A DNA stretch of 64,000 nucleotides from Blautia sp. (GTDB lineage Bacteria; Bacillota; Clostridia; Lachnospirales; Lachnospiraceae). Every line of letters begins with the position of its first letter. Position 1 is the first letter of the stretch. Under the pieces are notes generated by a model, which was not told where the DNA came from, made no database searches, and was given only the letters and a program-made list of their open reading frames with translations. The position numbers and the translations under genes were made by a program. The stretch spans positions 1 through 64,000 of the forward strand of contig JAFTPT010000010.1 in the NCBI GenBank assembly GCA_017463155.1. The letters are read 5' to 3'. Positions 8,458 to 16,738 of this stretch are shown piece by piece.

Positions 8458-10904
8458 TCACTCCTACGGATGTCATGACGGGAGACCGCAACCGGCGGAT
8501 GCAGCTTTATTATCAGCTGCTCCACAGTATTTCCGGCGCGAAGCAGATTGACATCATCGTTTCGTTTCTGATGGAGTCCGGTGTGAAGATGCTTCTGAAA
8601 GAACTGGAAGGAGCACTGGATCGAGGAGCTTCCATACGGATCCTGACCGGAAATTACCTGGGCATAACACAGCCTTCTGCCCTGTATCTCATTAAGCATA
8701 AGCTGGGAGAACGTGTGGATCTTCGTTTTTATAACGAGAGCGAACGTTCTTTTCATCCAAAAGCATATATCTTTCATTATGAAGGATGGAATGAGATTTT
8801 TATCGGATCCTCCAATATATCCCGGAGTGCACTGACATCCGGGATTGAATGGAATTACCGCTTCAGCAGCCGTAGAGATCCGGTCAATTATGAAACCTTT
8901 TCCCGGACGTTTGAGGACCTTTTTGAAAACCATTCGATCCGCATTGATGATGCTGAGTTAAAAAAGTATTCGAAGAACTGGCACAGGCCGGCTGCCGCAA
9001 AAGATCTTGACCGATATGATGAGAGCGAGGAGGGTCAGGATCCGGATGAAAAGGTCCGGATGTTGTTTGAACCTCGAGGCGCACAGATCGAAGCACTTTG
9101 CGCATTGGAAAATGCCAGAGCGGAAGGCGCAGTAAAAGGATTGGTGCAGGCGGCTACCGGAGTCGGAAAGACATATCTAGCGGCTTTTGATTCCCGGAGA
9201 TATGAACGTGTTCTGTTTGTTGCCCACCGGGAAGAAATCTTGAAGCAGGCGGCGGTATCCTTCCAAAATGTCCGGGGATCTGAGGAATACGGGTTTTTCG
9301 ATGGAAAGACAAAGTGTACAGATAAACCGGTGATTTTTGCATCTGTAGCTACTTTAGGAAACACGCAGTATCTGAATGAAAGGTACTTCCCTTCTGACTA
9401 TTTCCAGTACATCGTAGTCGATGAATTCCATCATGCCGTAACAGATCAATACAAGCGGATCGTGGCTTATTTCAAACCGGAATTTCTGCTGGGACTGACA
9501 GCAACGCCCGAACGAATGGACGGACGCAGCATTTATGAAATCTGTGATTACAATGTCCCATATGAGATCTCTCTGAAAGAGGCGATTAACAAGGGAATGC
9601 TGGTACCGTTCCATTATTATGGAATCTATGATGATACGGATTATTCCTCATTGCATGTGGTCCGGGGAAGATATGATGAAAAGGAATTGAATGAGACATA
9701 CATCGGAAATGTACACCGCCATGAAATGATCTACAAGTATTACTGTAAGTACGGATCAAAGCGGGCTCTTGGCTTCTGCTGTTCCAGGGAGCATGCCGAG
9801 GAAATGGCAAAGGATTTTACCGGCCGGGGTATTCCTGCTGCGGCCGTATACAGCGGTGAACAGGGTGAATATGCACAGGAGCGGTCTTGCGCGATCCGGA
9901 AACTAGAAGAAGGTACGATCAAGGTGATCTTCTCTGTGGACATGTTCAATGAAGGTGTCGATATCGTTTCCCTGGATATGGTCATGTTTCTGCGGCCTAC
10001 GGAATCACCGGTGGTATTCCTTCAGCAGTTGGGACGGGGCCTCCGTACGTTCCCCGGAAAAAGATACCTGAATGTGCTGGATTTCATAGGGAATTATGAA
10101 AAAGCAGGGCGTGTCAGGTTTTATCTGTGTGGTCAATCCGTGAAAACCGGAGGCAGTTCCCATATACCGGCCATGGATGAATATCCGGATGACTGCCTGG
10201 TCGATTTTGATATGCGCTTGATCGACCTTTTCAGGCAGATGGAGCAGAAGCAGCGGCGAATCCAGGATTTGGTAAGGGATGAATACTTCCGCGTCAAGGA
10301 ACTGCTTGGTCATCGTCCGACACGGCTGGAACTTTTCACCTATATGGATACGGATCTTTATCTTATGGCAATCAGCCGATCTGGTTTCAATCCATTCAAA
10401 CGGTATCTTTTATATCTGAACGAACTGAATGAGCTGACTTTGGAAGAGCAAGTACTTTACCATGGTATCGGCCGAGAGTTTATCGGAATAATAGAAAAGA
10501 CTCTTATGGCGAAGGTGTATAAGATGCCTGTTCTGATGTCGTTCTATAACCATGGACAGATGCGCATGGCTGTCACCGAAGAAGAACTGCTGGCAAGCTG
10601 GAAGGATTTTTTGGGTAATGGGACGAACTGGAAGGATTTGGATCACAATTTAACACTTGAGGAGTATAAGGCGCTTCCAGATCAGTACCATATACGTAAG
10701 ATTAAGGACGATCCGATAAAATTCTTGTTACAATCAGGAAAGGGATTCTTTGTACAACGTCCAGGATATGCTCTCGCATTGCGAGAAGAATTGAAGGAAG
10801 TAATCCATGATCCGGCATTTGTAGAACATGTGAAAGACGTCATTGAGTACAGAACTATGGATTACTATCAGAGAAGATATAATGAACAAAACGGAAAAAT
10901 CTAA
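8415..10904 (+). CDS. DEAD/DEAH-box helicase with N-terminal PLD nuclease-like domain
   Basis: An 829-residue protein with a phospholipase D/NgoFVII-like N-terminal domain (His114-x-Lys116 in FHPKAYIF, then IFIGSSNISRSAL) and a superfamily 2 helicase core: Walker A AATGVGKT around residues 246-253, motif II DEFHH at 336-340, motif III LTATPERMDG, and motif VI QQLGRGLRT. The last 200 residues are a helical C-terminal region resembling the DUF3427-type tail of this family. Proteins of this build are often found in defence or repair settings; only one HKD half is present, so nuclease activity would need a dimer. The gene sits in an AT-richer stretch with gene relics, and a fragment of it is duplicated 2.9 kb downstream. 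Confidence 0.85.
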   Translation: MVEYDIRENENSYVITPTDVMTGDRNRRMQLYYQLLHSISGAKQIDIIVSFLMESGVKMLLKELEGALDRGASIRILTGNYLGITQPSALYLIKHKLGERVDLRFYNESERSFHPKAYIFHYEGWNEIFIGSSNISRSALTSGIEWNYRFSSRRDPVNYETFSRTFEDLFENHSIRIDDAELKKYSKNWHRPAAAKDLDRYDESEEGQDPDEKVRMLFEPRGAQIEALCALENARAEGAVKGLVQAATGVGKTYLAAFDSRRYERVLFVAHREEILKQAAVSFQNVRGSEEYGFFDGKTKCTDKPVIFASVATLGNTQYLNERYFPSDYFQYIVVDEFHHAVTDQYKRIVAYFKPEFLLGLTATPERMDGRSIYEICDYNVPYEISLKEAINKGMLVPFHYYGIYDDTDYSSLHVVRGRYDEKELNETYIGNVHRHEMIYKYYCKYGSKRALGFCCSREHAEEMAKDFTGRGIPAAAVYSGEQGEYAQERSCAIRKLEEGTIKVIFSVDMFNEGVDIVSLDMVMFLRPTESPVVFLQQLGRGLRTFPGKRYLNVLDFIGNYEKAGRVRFYLCGQSVKTGGSSHIPAMDEYPDDCLVDFDMRLIDLFRQMEQKQRRIQDLVRDEYFRVKELLGHRPTRLELFTYMDTDLYLMAISRSGFNPFKRYLLYLNELNELTLEEQVLYHGIGREFIGIIEKTLMAKVYKMPVLMSFYNHGQMRMAVTEEELLASWKDFLGNGTNWKDLDHNLTLEEYKALPDQYHIRKIKDDPIKFLLQSGKGFFVQRPGYALALREELKEVIHDPAFVEHVKDVIEYRTMDYYQRRYNEQNGKI

Positions 10905-10960
10905 AAGGTAAGTAACAATGATCAAACCAATCATAAAAGATGTCTTTTTCCCAGACAGAA

Positions 10961-11139
10961 ATGGATCATCATTGTGAATATCGGTTTCATGAACCGGTGA
11001 AGCTGAAGACGACGCAGGTATTCCACGACAGGTTCATTATCCTGGATGGAAAACAGCTTATCACATAGGTGCATCCATAAAGGATGCAGGGAAAAGTGCT
11101 TTGGTATTTCGCTTCTGGAAGAGAGAAGATAAGAAATGA
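10961..11139 (+). pseudogene. Relic of a protein with HDRFIILD...YHIGASIKDAGK C-terminal tail
   Basis: Reading from about 10961, one frame gives VKLKTTQVFHDRFIILDG and then breaks after GKQL; the adjacent frame continues YHIGASIKDAGKSA to a TGA at 11137-11139. This is the well-known tail of a family of short bacterial accessory proteins that ends in HDRF...YHxGASxKDxGKK. Only the tail survives and it is frameshifted, with no start, so it is a gene relic. Its stop overlaps the start of the GNAT gene (ATGA). Family identity of the tail is by memory of the motif. Confidence 0.6.
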
Positions 11140-11693
11140 AACAGCTTAAAGAAAAGGAACTTGATATGGCGGTTAAACTGCGGAATGAACAGGTTTCACA
11201 CAGATTGTCAGACAAGCACAGGTCATATGTGATCCGGGAACTTAGAGAAGGTGAGACTGATTTACTGAAAGATTTCCTGTACGAGGCGATATTCATTCCG
11301 AAGGGAATGGAGCCGCCGGAGAGGAGCGTTATTGAGAAACCGGAATTGCGTGTTTATACAGATGATTTCGGAACAAGAAAAGGTGATAACTGTCTGGTGG
11401 CTGACTTTGGCGGGAAGGTTGTCGGAGCAGTCTGGACGCGCATCATGGACGATTATGGCCATGTGGATGATGACACTCCGTCCTTTGCGATTTCTCTATA
11501 CAAGGAATACCGGGGACAGGGCGTAGGATCGCAGCTTATGGTGAGAATGCTGGAACTTCTGAAATGGCAGGGTTATAAGAAGGCTTCACTGGCGGTACAA
11601 AAAGCAAATTACGCAGTCAGGATGTATGAGAATGTAGGCTTCAGGACCGTGGATGAAAATGACGAAGAATATATCATGGTATGTGAATTATAA
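11136..11693 (+). CDS. GNAT-family N-acetyltransferase
   Basis: A 185-residue acetyl-CoA-dependent acetyltransferase. The acetyl-CoA loop is EYRGQGVGSQLM (R-G-x-G-V/I-G), preceded by strands GGKVVGAVWTRI and SFAISLYKE, and followed by the usual AVRMYENVGFRTVDE segment. The substrate (amine of a small molecule or protein) is not predictable. The domain proper starts near residue 30 (SYVIRELREGE); ATG 11166, with AAGGA before it, is an alternative start that drops ten residues. It lies between two broken genes in the accessory stretch. Confidence 0.85.
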   Translation: MKQLKEKELDMAVKLRNEQVSHRLSDKHRSYVIRELREGETDLLKDFLYEAIFIPKGMEPPERSVIEKPELRVYTDDFGTRKGDNCLVADFGGKVVGAVWTRIMDDYGHVDDDTPSFAISLYKEYRGQGVGSQLMVRMLELLKWQGYKKASLAVQKANYAVRMYENVGFRTVDENDEEYIMVCEL

Positions 11694-11714
11694 GGAAGAT
11701 TGGGAGGCAGCGCA

Positions 11715-12061
11715 ATGATGGAGTATCGATTCGCTACAGCTTCTGATATTGATGCTCTCATAAAGAGCAGATTGGAAATGCTTCGGATTGTAAATGACTT
11801 GGAAGATGATTATGTTTTCGGAGAAGACTTTGTGCAGGCAAGCAGAGATTATTTTCTGAAAGGTGATCAGATAACGGTGTTTGCACTTCATGACAGTATC
11901 AGGGTATAGCATATAAAATAACCACTATGCTTATCGAAGAAGCATGGAACAGAGGTGCTACAGAAATAAGCCTTGATGCCACAGAATCCGGAAGACCGCT
12001 TTACAGGAAATGTGGGTTTAAGGATTCGGATGAGTGTATGGTAATGGTGAGGAAAAACTGA
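11715..12061 (+). pseudogene. Second GNAT acetyltransferase, internally deleted
   Basis: The N-terminal part (MEYRFATASDIDALIKSR and about 60 residues) runs into a stop at 11907-11909. The C-terminal part of the same family then appears in another frame just after: TMLIEEAWNRGATEISLDAT, GRPLYRKCGF and a terminal VMVRKN before TGA at 12059-12061. The segment that should hold the acetyl-CoA-binding loop is missing, so roughly 60 codons have been deleted and the frame changed. It cannot make a working enzyme. ATG 11715 is the likely former start. Confidence 0.8.
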
Positions 12062-12174
12062 TTCCCGGAGATATGAGCGCGTTCTGTTTGTTGCCCACCG
12101 GGAAGAGATCTTGAAGCAGGCGGCGGTATCCTTCCGAAATGACCGGAATAATCAGAATACGAAAAAGAAGTGAG
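12062..12174 (+). pseudogene. Displaced fragment of a PLD/helicase gene
   Basis: Bases 12062-12146 match 9191-9275 of the helicase gene at 80 of 85 positions, counted by eye. The fragment translates to the motif Ia region (RVLFVAHREEILKQAAVSF) and then runs in frame to a TGA at 12172-12174. It is a piece of a second, slightly diverged helicase copy, left after deletion or brought in by rearrangement. It has no start codon or ribosome site. Confidence 0.8.
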
Positions 12175-12182
12175 ATAAAGGG

Positions 12183-13016
12183 ATGAATGATTATCTACGA
12201 GAAAGCCTGAGCTACTTCGGATTATATAGAAAAATGTTTCAGGTAAAGAAAAATCATAAGCCTGTGACGGTTCCCTATGGGAATCACAAGGATCAGTATT
12301 TCCTGTACTATGAGCCGAGTAGAATACTCAGTGACAAAATCATCGTCTGGGTTCATGGCGGAGGGTGGAATGCCGGCAATCCTAAGCTCTTTGATTATGT
12401 CGGTCAGTGTATTTGTGAACAGGGCTACAGGTTTGTTTCCCTGGGATACAGATTGTCGCCGAAGTTTAAATACCCCTGTCAGATCAAGGATGTCTGTGAG
12501 GCGTTTCGTTCTGCAGACAACTATATGAAGGACAAGGGTATCCCTACATCGAAAATGATTGTGGCAGGACCGTCTGCCGGAGCGCATCTGACATCGATCA
12601 TGTGTTACAGCAAAAAGGTTCAGGAAAAGTATGGTGTTGATGTCTCAAACATCAAAGGCTTTATCGGTTCAGGCGGACCATATAGTTTCAGGGATGATCA
12701 AGGGCTTACAATTCGCCTTCTGCTGGGGCAGCTCTTCAGGAAGGGCTATAACAGACGAAATGGTGAGCCTGTAGCTTTAATGGACAAGAGCGATATTCCA
12801 ATGCTCCTTATTCAGAGTAAACATGACGGGCTGATAGACTTTGCCTGCGCAGAGGATTTTGCCGGTAAGGCAAAAAAGCGGGGAATCCCTTGTGAACTGT
12901 ATAGCGTGACGGATAAGAAAAATACACATTCGTGGTATACGGCAGGGATGTTTTTGGAAAGCAGAGAAGAAAATAAAGGGTTGGACAAGTTTTTCTCCTG
13001 GATAGAAAAACTGTAA
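12183..13016 (+). CDS. Alpha/beta-hydrolase (esterase/lipase family, BD-FAE-like)
   Basis: A 277-residue serine hydrolase. The oxyanion-hole motif is VWVHGGGWNAG, the nucleophile elbow is VAGPSAGAHLT (G-P-S-A-G, Ser at the centre), and the likely acid and base are in SKHDGLID and NTHSWY near the C terminus, so the triad is complete. This is the carboxylesterase/hormone-sensitive-lipase type build. No secretion signal is seen, so it should act on small esters or on deacylation of taken-up compounds in the cytoplasm. It stands alone, followed by a set of hairpins. Confidence 0.85.
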   Translation: MNDYLRESLSYFGLYRKMFQVKKNHKPVTVPYGNHKDQYFLYYEPSRILSDKIIVWVHGGGWNAGNPKLFDYVGQCICEQGYRFVSLGYRLSPKFKYPCQIKDVCEAFRSADNYMKDKGIPTSKMIVAGPSAGAHLTSIMCYSKKVQEKYGVDVSNIKGFIGSGGPYSFRDDQGLTIRLLLGQLFRKGYNRRNGEPVALMDKSDIPMLLIQSKHDGLIDFACAEDFAGKAKKRGIPCELYSVTDKKNTHSWYTAGMFLESREENKGLDKFFSWIEKL

Positions 13017-13028
13017 GGTGCATAGAGG

Positions 13029-13105
13029 AGCCCAATTTGAAACAAATTCGGGCTAAATCTTTATTTCAAATAAAGATTCAGCCCGTTTTCATTGAAAACC
13101 GGGCT
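13029..13105 (+). terminator. Three successive hairpins after the esterase gene
   Basis: AGCCCAATTTG/CAAATTCGGGCT, AATCTTTATTT/ATAAAGATT and AGCCCGTTTTC/GAAAACCGGGCT form three back-to-back stems. The AGCCC/GGGCT arms recur, so alternative pairing between the first and third hairpins is possible. Likely a terminator region for the esterase gene. Confidence 0.55.
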
Positions 13106-13162
13106 GAAATATGCTATTATTTATCCATAAAGCCCAAAAACAGCATTAAGTGAGGTGGTTTG

Positions 13163-14602
13163 ATGATACCTAATACTCTGTTTGGAAGAGAATACGAAAA
13201 GAAAAAGCTGGCGCGATGTCTGGAAATGGAACAGGCTCAGCTCATTATCGTTTACGGGAGACGGCGAGTCGGAAAGACATACCTCATTCATCAGTTTTTC
13301 AATGGACGATTTGATTTTAAGCTGACAGGTATCTATAATCAGCCCAGGATGGTGCAGCTTGAAAACTTTTCATATGAACTGAACCGGCAGTCCGGGAGAA
13401 CGGATCCTGTTCCGAAAGACTGGCTGCAGGCATTTCAAATGCTGCGAGGATATTTGTCAACGCTTCCTGCTGATGAGAAGTGTGTTGTCTTTTTGGATGA
13501 AATGCCATGGATGGACACAAGCAGATCGGATCTTCTTGCAGCCTTTGAATGGTTCTGGAATGGCTGGGGCAGTATGCAGAATAACCTTGTGGTCATCGTA
13601 TGCGGCTCGGTGACGTCCTGGCTGGCAGAGAACATCGAAGAAAACAAAGGGGGGCTCTTCAGCCGCTTGTCCTGCAAACTATATCTTCAGCCGTTTACGC
13701 TGCTGGAAACGGAGCAGTTTCTGAAAGCCCGGGGAATAGAGTGGTCCAGGTATGACATAGCAGAGTGTTATATGATCATGGGAGGGATTCCGTATTATCT
13801 CAGCATGCTGGATCCGGAGATGAGTTATACACAGAATATCGATAATCTGTTCTTTAGAAAGCGGGCGGAATTGTGGGATGAATTTGATCATCTGTATCAC
13901 ACTCTGTTTAAGAACAGTGAGCAGTACATTGCCGTTGCGGAAGCACTCAGCCGGAAGCGAGGCGGACTTACACGGGAGGAACTCGTAAAGGATACAAACA
14001 TCCCCGGGAATGGACATTTAACAAAGGTCCTTCGGAATCTTGAAAATTCCGGTTTTGTTCGGAAAGTCAGCCTGTATGGAAAAGGCAGACAGTCAGTCAG
14101 GTATCAGCTGTGTGATTATTATTCCCGGTTCTATTTCCGGTTCGTGAAGCCCAAAACCGGAAGGGACGAGCATTTTTGGAGCCATGCGCTGGATCTTCCG
14201 GCCCGTCGGGCCTGGGCGGGACTCACTTTTGAGCAGGTTTGCATGGATCATCTGCCTCAGATCCGGCAACGGCTTGGTATTGCAGGTGTTCTGGCAGACG
14301 TTTATACCTGGAGCGATCCCGGGAATGGTGAAAGTCCGGGGGCACAGATCGATATCGTTATCGACCGACGGGACCGGGTTATCAATTTGTGCGAAGTGAA
14401 ATATTCTATCAACCTTTTTGAAATCGACAGGAAATACGATCTTATTCTCAGAAATAAGATGGATGTGTTCAGGCGGGTGACAGGAACGGGAAAAGCACTG
14501 CAGATGACCATGATCACAACATACGGGCTGAAAAAGAGCAAGTATAACAGCCTTGTCGGGCGGGAGATAGTATTGGATGATTTGTTTACCACATGTGATT
14601 GA
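13163..14602 (+). CDS. Archaeal-type AAA ATPase with C-terminal DUF234 nuclease-like domain
   Basis: A 479-residue ATP-binding protein of the class with Walker A YGRRRVGKTYL, Walker B CVVFLDEMPWMD and the sensor strand VVIVCGSVTSWL. A winged-helix part (ALSRKRGGLTREELVKDTN) follows, then a C-terminal DUF234 domain in which QIDIVIDRRDRVINLCEVKYS has the spacing of a PD-(D/E)xK nuclease site. Function is not settled for the family; it is common and mobile in gut anaerobes. ATG 13163 is chosen because GAGGTGG sits five bases upstream. It is monocistronic in the accessory stretch, ending just before ybaK. Confidence 0.85.
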   Translation: MIPNTLFGREYEKKKLARCLEMEQAQLIIVYGRRRVGKTYLIHQFFNGRFDFKLTGIYNQPRMVQLENFSYELNRQSGRTDPVPKDWLQAFQMLRGYLSTLPADEKCVVFLDEMPWMDTSRSDLLAAFEWFWNGWGSMQNNLVVIVCGSVTSWLAENIEENKGGLFSRLSCKLYLQPFTLLETEQFLKARGIEWSRYDIAECYMIMGGIPYYLSMLDPEMSYTQNIDNLFFRKRAELWDEFDHLYHTLFKNSEQYIAVAEALSRKRGGLTREELVKDTNIPGNGHLTKVLRNLENSGFVRKVSLYGKGRQSVRYQLCDYYSRFYFRFVKPKTGRDEHFWSHALDLPARRAWAGLTFEQVCMDHLPQIRQRLGIAGVLADVYTWSDPGNGESPGAQIDIVIDRRDRVINLCEVKYSINLFEIDRKYDLILRNKMDVFRRVTGTGKALQMTMITTYGLKKSKYNSLVGREIVLDDLFTTCD

Positions 14603-14617
14603 AGGAGGAAATATCCC

Positions 14618-15097
14618 ATGGTCAACGAGAAAGTGAAAGAACATCTGGAGAAGAAGGGCTTCGGGGACAGACTGACGGAGCATGCGGAGACGATCGACAC
14701 CGTGGAGCATGCGGCGCAGCAGATCGGCTGCAGCGAGGCCGAGATCGCCAAGACGCTGTCGTTCCTGGTCGACGGGGCGCCGGTCATTGTCGTGATGGCG
14801 GGCGACGGGCGTGTGAACAGTTCAAAGTTTAAGGCACAGTTTCACACCAAACCCAGCATGATCCCGAGGGACAAGGTGCAGGAGATCACGGGCTTTCTGC
14901 CGGGCGGCGTGTGCCCGTTCGGCGTCCCGGAGGAGATCCCGGTATGGCTGGACGTGTCGATGAAGCGCTTTGCCGTCGTGCATCCGGCGGCCGGAAACGA
15001 ATATACATCGGCCACACTGACTCCCGATGAGCTTGAAAAAGCCTCCGGGGCTGTCGGATGGTGTGATGTCTGCAAAGGATGGGAAGAAGAGGCGTGA
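14618..15097 (+). CDS. YbaK/EbsC-family aminoacyl-tRNA deacylase
   Basis: A 159-residue trans-editing factor of the YbaK/ProX superfamily, which removes wrong amino acids from mischarged tRNA, classically Cys or Ala from tRNA-Pro. The conserved KTLSFLVDGAPVIVVMAGDG, VNSSKFKAQFHTK and the glycine loop FLPGGVCPFGVPEEIPVWLD are all present, and length is normal. GAAGGAGG precedes the start. Base composition returns to the GC-rich type of the rest of the window. It converges with the YesN-type regulator gene, and their stop codons touch. Confidence 0.88.
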   Translation: MVNEKVKEHLEKKGFGDRLTEHAETIDTVEHAAQQIGCSEAEIAKTLSFLVDGAPVIVVMAGDGRVNSSKFKAQFHTKPSMIPRDKVQEITGFLPGGVCPFGVPEEIPVWLDVSMKRFAVVHPAAGNEYTSATLTPDELEKASGAVGWCDVCKGWEEEA

Positions 15098-15111
15098 TCA
15101 CGCCTCTTCTT
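15084..15111. terminator. 28-bp perfect palindrome spanning two touching stop codons
   Basis: AAGAAGAGGCGTGA and its exact inverse meet at 15097/15098. The TGA of ybaK (15095-15097) and the TGA of the minus-strand regulator (15100-15098) form the centre TGATCA. The hairpin with A and T flanks would serve as a terminator in both directions while coding for the last residues of both proteins. Confidence 0.7.
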
Positions 15112-16684
15112 TCATGATCTCCCGGAACCGGCTGATGTTATAGCCGGTTTTTTTCTTGAAAAGCTTGGAAAAATACACCGGATCGCTGATGCCGACGGCC
15201 TCGCCGATCTCATACGCGTGCATCTCCGTAGACAGGGCCAGTTCCTTGGCTTCTTCGATCCGTTTCTCCTGGATGTAGGTGATCAGGTTCACGGAGGTCT
15301 TCTGCTTGAACAGCCGGCTCAGGTAGGAGGGACTGATGTAAAAGACCGCGGCGATGCTCTCGAGGGACAACTCCTTGCGGTAGTTCTGCGCGACATACTG
15401 CCGGACCTGCTCGATCAGATCCTGCGGAGAAGCGGATTCCTGCTGCTGCATGTGGCGCTCCAGGATAGCCAGCGTCGCTTTGGAAAGGTTTTCCAGGGTC
15501 GGACAGGACCGTAAAGTCCGGTAGCTTTTGGCATGGACCGCGACAAAATCATTCTCCAGCCGGTTCATGCGGTAGGTCTGCTCAAAGCAGGAGTCAATGG
15601 CCATCAGACATAGCTGGCGGAAATATTCGAGCGGCAGCGCGACCATCAGCGCCTGGCTCAGAAGCTCATCGAACCAGTAATGAGTCTGTTCGTAATTGAA
15701 CAGGCCGATGCTTTCGAGGATGTTGGCCATGATCGGCTGGAAGGAATCATACCAGTTGGCGGAGTCCCCCGGAATATCGGCGTACAGACAAACCGGTATG
15801 TCCGCCCGGGACAGGGCAAACTGGACGGCGGCGTCTGATTCATCATTTGCGCTGAAGAGCTCGGTGATCGAATGGTGCATGTCGCTGAACCCGATGTAGG
15901 CAGAGACATCCGAACAGCAGTCGATCACGTTGACCAGGTCGTGACTGCAGTTGAGCAGGCGGTTTAAAGAGGCGTCCTCTTTTTGAGAGATGGGGATAAA
16001 ATACTTGAAGGTGTAGCTGCTTCCCGCAGAGACCGGGATATACGGGACATCCGCAAAGATCCGGTCGACGTAGTCACGGATCTGCTGGTGATCGGGCCGG
16101 GTCTCCGCATCGTAGGTCTGGCACCGAAGCTGCATGAACATAAAGTCCTCCATACCGGTCTGCAGCTCTCGAAAACGCCCGGCCAGGTCTTCCCTGAGCC
16201 GCGGGTTGTCCGTGAGCATCTGGGACAGCAGTAGAGAAGCCTGCAGCTTCTGGTTTTCGGTCTCCTTGGTGCGGATCCGTGCTTCCAGGAGCTGATGGGC
16301 TTTTTCTTTTTCCAGCTGCCTGATGGCATCCTGCACCGCCTTGGTCACGGTGAAGGTGGAGGTCGGCTTCAGCAGGATCTGGATGATGTTGGGAAGCCCT
16401 GTCGCCTCCATAGCCACAGAGAAATCCTGATACCCGGTGATCAGGATGCATCGGGTCGCCAGCTCCAGCTGCTGCATCTCCCGGCACAGAGTGATCCCGT
16501 CCATCTTTTCCATGCGGACATCGGAGAGCAGGATGTCAGGTGCATTCCTTTTGATCATTTCCAGGGCTTCCTGCCCGTCAGATGCGGTTCCCACGATGGT
16601 ACAGTCAAGCTCGTTCCAGTTGATCCCGAGCTTCAGGCCGGTCACGATACCGGGCTCATTGTCAACGATCATTACACTGTACAT
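15098..16684 (-). CDS. YesN-type response regulator (receiver + AraC DNA-binding domain)
   Basis: A 528-residue transcription factor. The receiver domain has MIVDNEPGIV at the start and the phosphorylation site in ILLSDVRMEKMDG, and the AraC-type double helix-turn-helix fills the last 100 residues (SLESIAAVFYISPSYLSRLF and AVGISDPVYFSKLFKKKTGYN). The middle 300 residues are a variable region. GGGAGG on the minus strand precedes ATG 16684. It is paired with the YesM-type kinase gene directly upstream and probably turns on the sugar ABC operon at 18.9-22.4 kb, which faces away from the kinase gene. Confidence 0.9.
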   Translation of the reverse strand: MYSVMIVDNEPGIVTGLKLGINWNELDCTIVGTASDGQEALEMIKRNAPDILLSDVRMEKMDGITLCREMQQLELATRCILITGYQDFSVAMEATGLPNIIQILLKPTSTFTVTKAVQDAIRQLEKEKAHQLLEARIRTKETENQKLQASLLLSQMLTDNPRLREDLAGRFRELQTGMEDFMFMQLRCQTYDAETRPDHQQIRDYVDRIFADVPYIPVSAGSSYTFKYFIPISQKEDASLNRLLNCSHDLVNVIDCCSDVSAYIGFSDMHHSITELFSANDESDAAVQFALSRADIPVCLYADIPGDSANWYDSFQPIMANILESIGLFNYEQTHYWFDELLSQALMVALPLEYFRQLCLMAIDSCFEQTYRMNRLENDFVAVHAKSYRTLRSCPTLENLSKATLAILERHMQQQESASPQDLIEQVRQYVAQNYRKELSLESIAAVFYISPSYLSRLFKQKTSVNLITYIQEKRIEEAKELALSTEMHAYEIGEAVGISDPVYFSKLFKKKTGYNISRFREIMKEEA

Positions 16685-16738
16685 GTTAGAATTCCTCCCT
16701 GGTTTCTTTTTTGAAGCGCATGCCGTCATTCTCTGCCA

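Noticed and set aside
10918..10977. Short reading MIKPIIKDVFF resembling a peptide deformylase start
   Set aside because: Only about 12 residues match the remembered start of that family, then a stop; too little to call a relic.
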